Assembly: GCF_032854445.1 (NCBI RefSeq)
Contig: NC_088307.1
Coordinates: 13,962,017 to 14,026,016, forward strand
Length of the DNA stretch: 64,000 nucleotides
Origin: Liolophura sinensis
Taxonomy: Eukaryota; Mollusca; Polyplacophora; Chitonida; Chitonidae
Direction of reading: 5' to 3'
Part shown: positions 63,655 through 64,000 of the stretch, piece after piece
Layout: each line of letters opens with the position of its first letter
Numbering within the stretch: position 1 is the first letter of the stretch
Translations under genes and position numbers: made by a program
The notes under the pieces: generated by a model
What the model saw: only the letters and a program-made list of their open reading frames with translations
Told to the model about the DNA's origin: nothing
Databases searched by the model: none

Positions 63655-63850
63655 CCACAACCAAGAACTGGTGGAGGAAACTGCAGGGTCCATTTCAAAC
63701 CACCGCTGTTGGGAAAGTCACTAACGAACTTTCACAAGTGTAGCGCACACGTACATGTGTGCATGACATATTGGTGGCAGACGAGTGTTTTTTAACGAAC
63801 ATTACACCATACAAACGGTCATAGGAATCCCCTCGACGGAATACTATCGC
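63655..63850 (+). repeat. Copy of the 'taaaccac' dispersed repeat
   Basis: tcaaaccaccgctgttggga, ctaacgaactttcacaagtg, catattggtggcagacgagt and caaacggtcataggaatccc match 37595-37760 in order. Confidence 0.6.
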
Positions 63851-64000
63851 CAAGGCCCCACGACAGTGAAAACGGAGGAATCTACAAAGTTCCTGCCCTA
63901 GGCCAGGATATAACCCGTACCTTGTGTGTCCATGGGGACATCCGCTCCCTGCGCAGGACAGTTAATAAACATAGTAACGGTTTACATACTGTGTGATTAC

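Overview
This is a piece of nuclear genome from an invertebrate animal. It is about 60% A+T and intron-rich, with small exons bounded by GT-AG junctions, and is dense in short interspersed and tandem repeats. The two recognisable multi-exon genes, the abundant tRNA-derived SINEs ending in (AAAT)n and the recurrent tacatgta-type words suggest a lophotrochozoan, probably a mollusc or brachiopod. That placement is inference; no species-diagnostic locus was seen. Layout: 1-674 holds the 5' part of an LTR-retrotransposon gag on the minus strand, broken by an apparent frameshift and running off the window. 3951-13766 (+) is a complete eight-exon ABHD2 gene, an ER/plasma-membrane alpha/beta-hydrolase acylglycerol lipase of 406 residues. 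Its introns 3, 4 and 7 carry minisatellites and several introns carry SINEs. 13767-22750 is its 3' flank plus repeats. 22754-23088 (-) is the last exon of a secreted protein with two WAP four-disulfide-core domains. 24163-25415 is a 33-bp minisatellite. 29894-56997 (-) is a calcium-regulated mitochondrial ATP-Mg/phosphate carrier (SCaMC, SLC25A23/24/25 family) of ten coding exons and 465 residues. 57000-64000 has no recognised gene, but holds a TA-flanked MITE, a 48-bp minisatellite, a full-length SINE and degenerate repeats. The most notable gene-level observation is that the carrier has two homologous first coding exons, at 56851-56997 and 50239-50385. Each is exactly 49 codons, has its own ATG, encodes a full EF-hand 1, and ends in the same phase before the shared exon 2 at 38132. 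This looks like a pair of alternative first exons that would give isoforms with different Ca2+-sensing EF-hand 1. At the repeat level, the window holds two TTAA-flanked TIR elements, a TA-flanked TIR MITE with a decayed relative, and two SINE families whose 3' ends share a motif. It also holds a dispersed family built round a cysteine-containing exon (best copy 55839-56038, interrupted by a SINE) and about ten minisatellites, some of which grow out of dispersed repeats. ABHD2 and the carrier are convergent and far apart; there is no sign that they work together. No CRISPR, rRNA or functional tRNA gene was seen. Everything was read by eye from the sequence; no database search was run.
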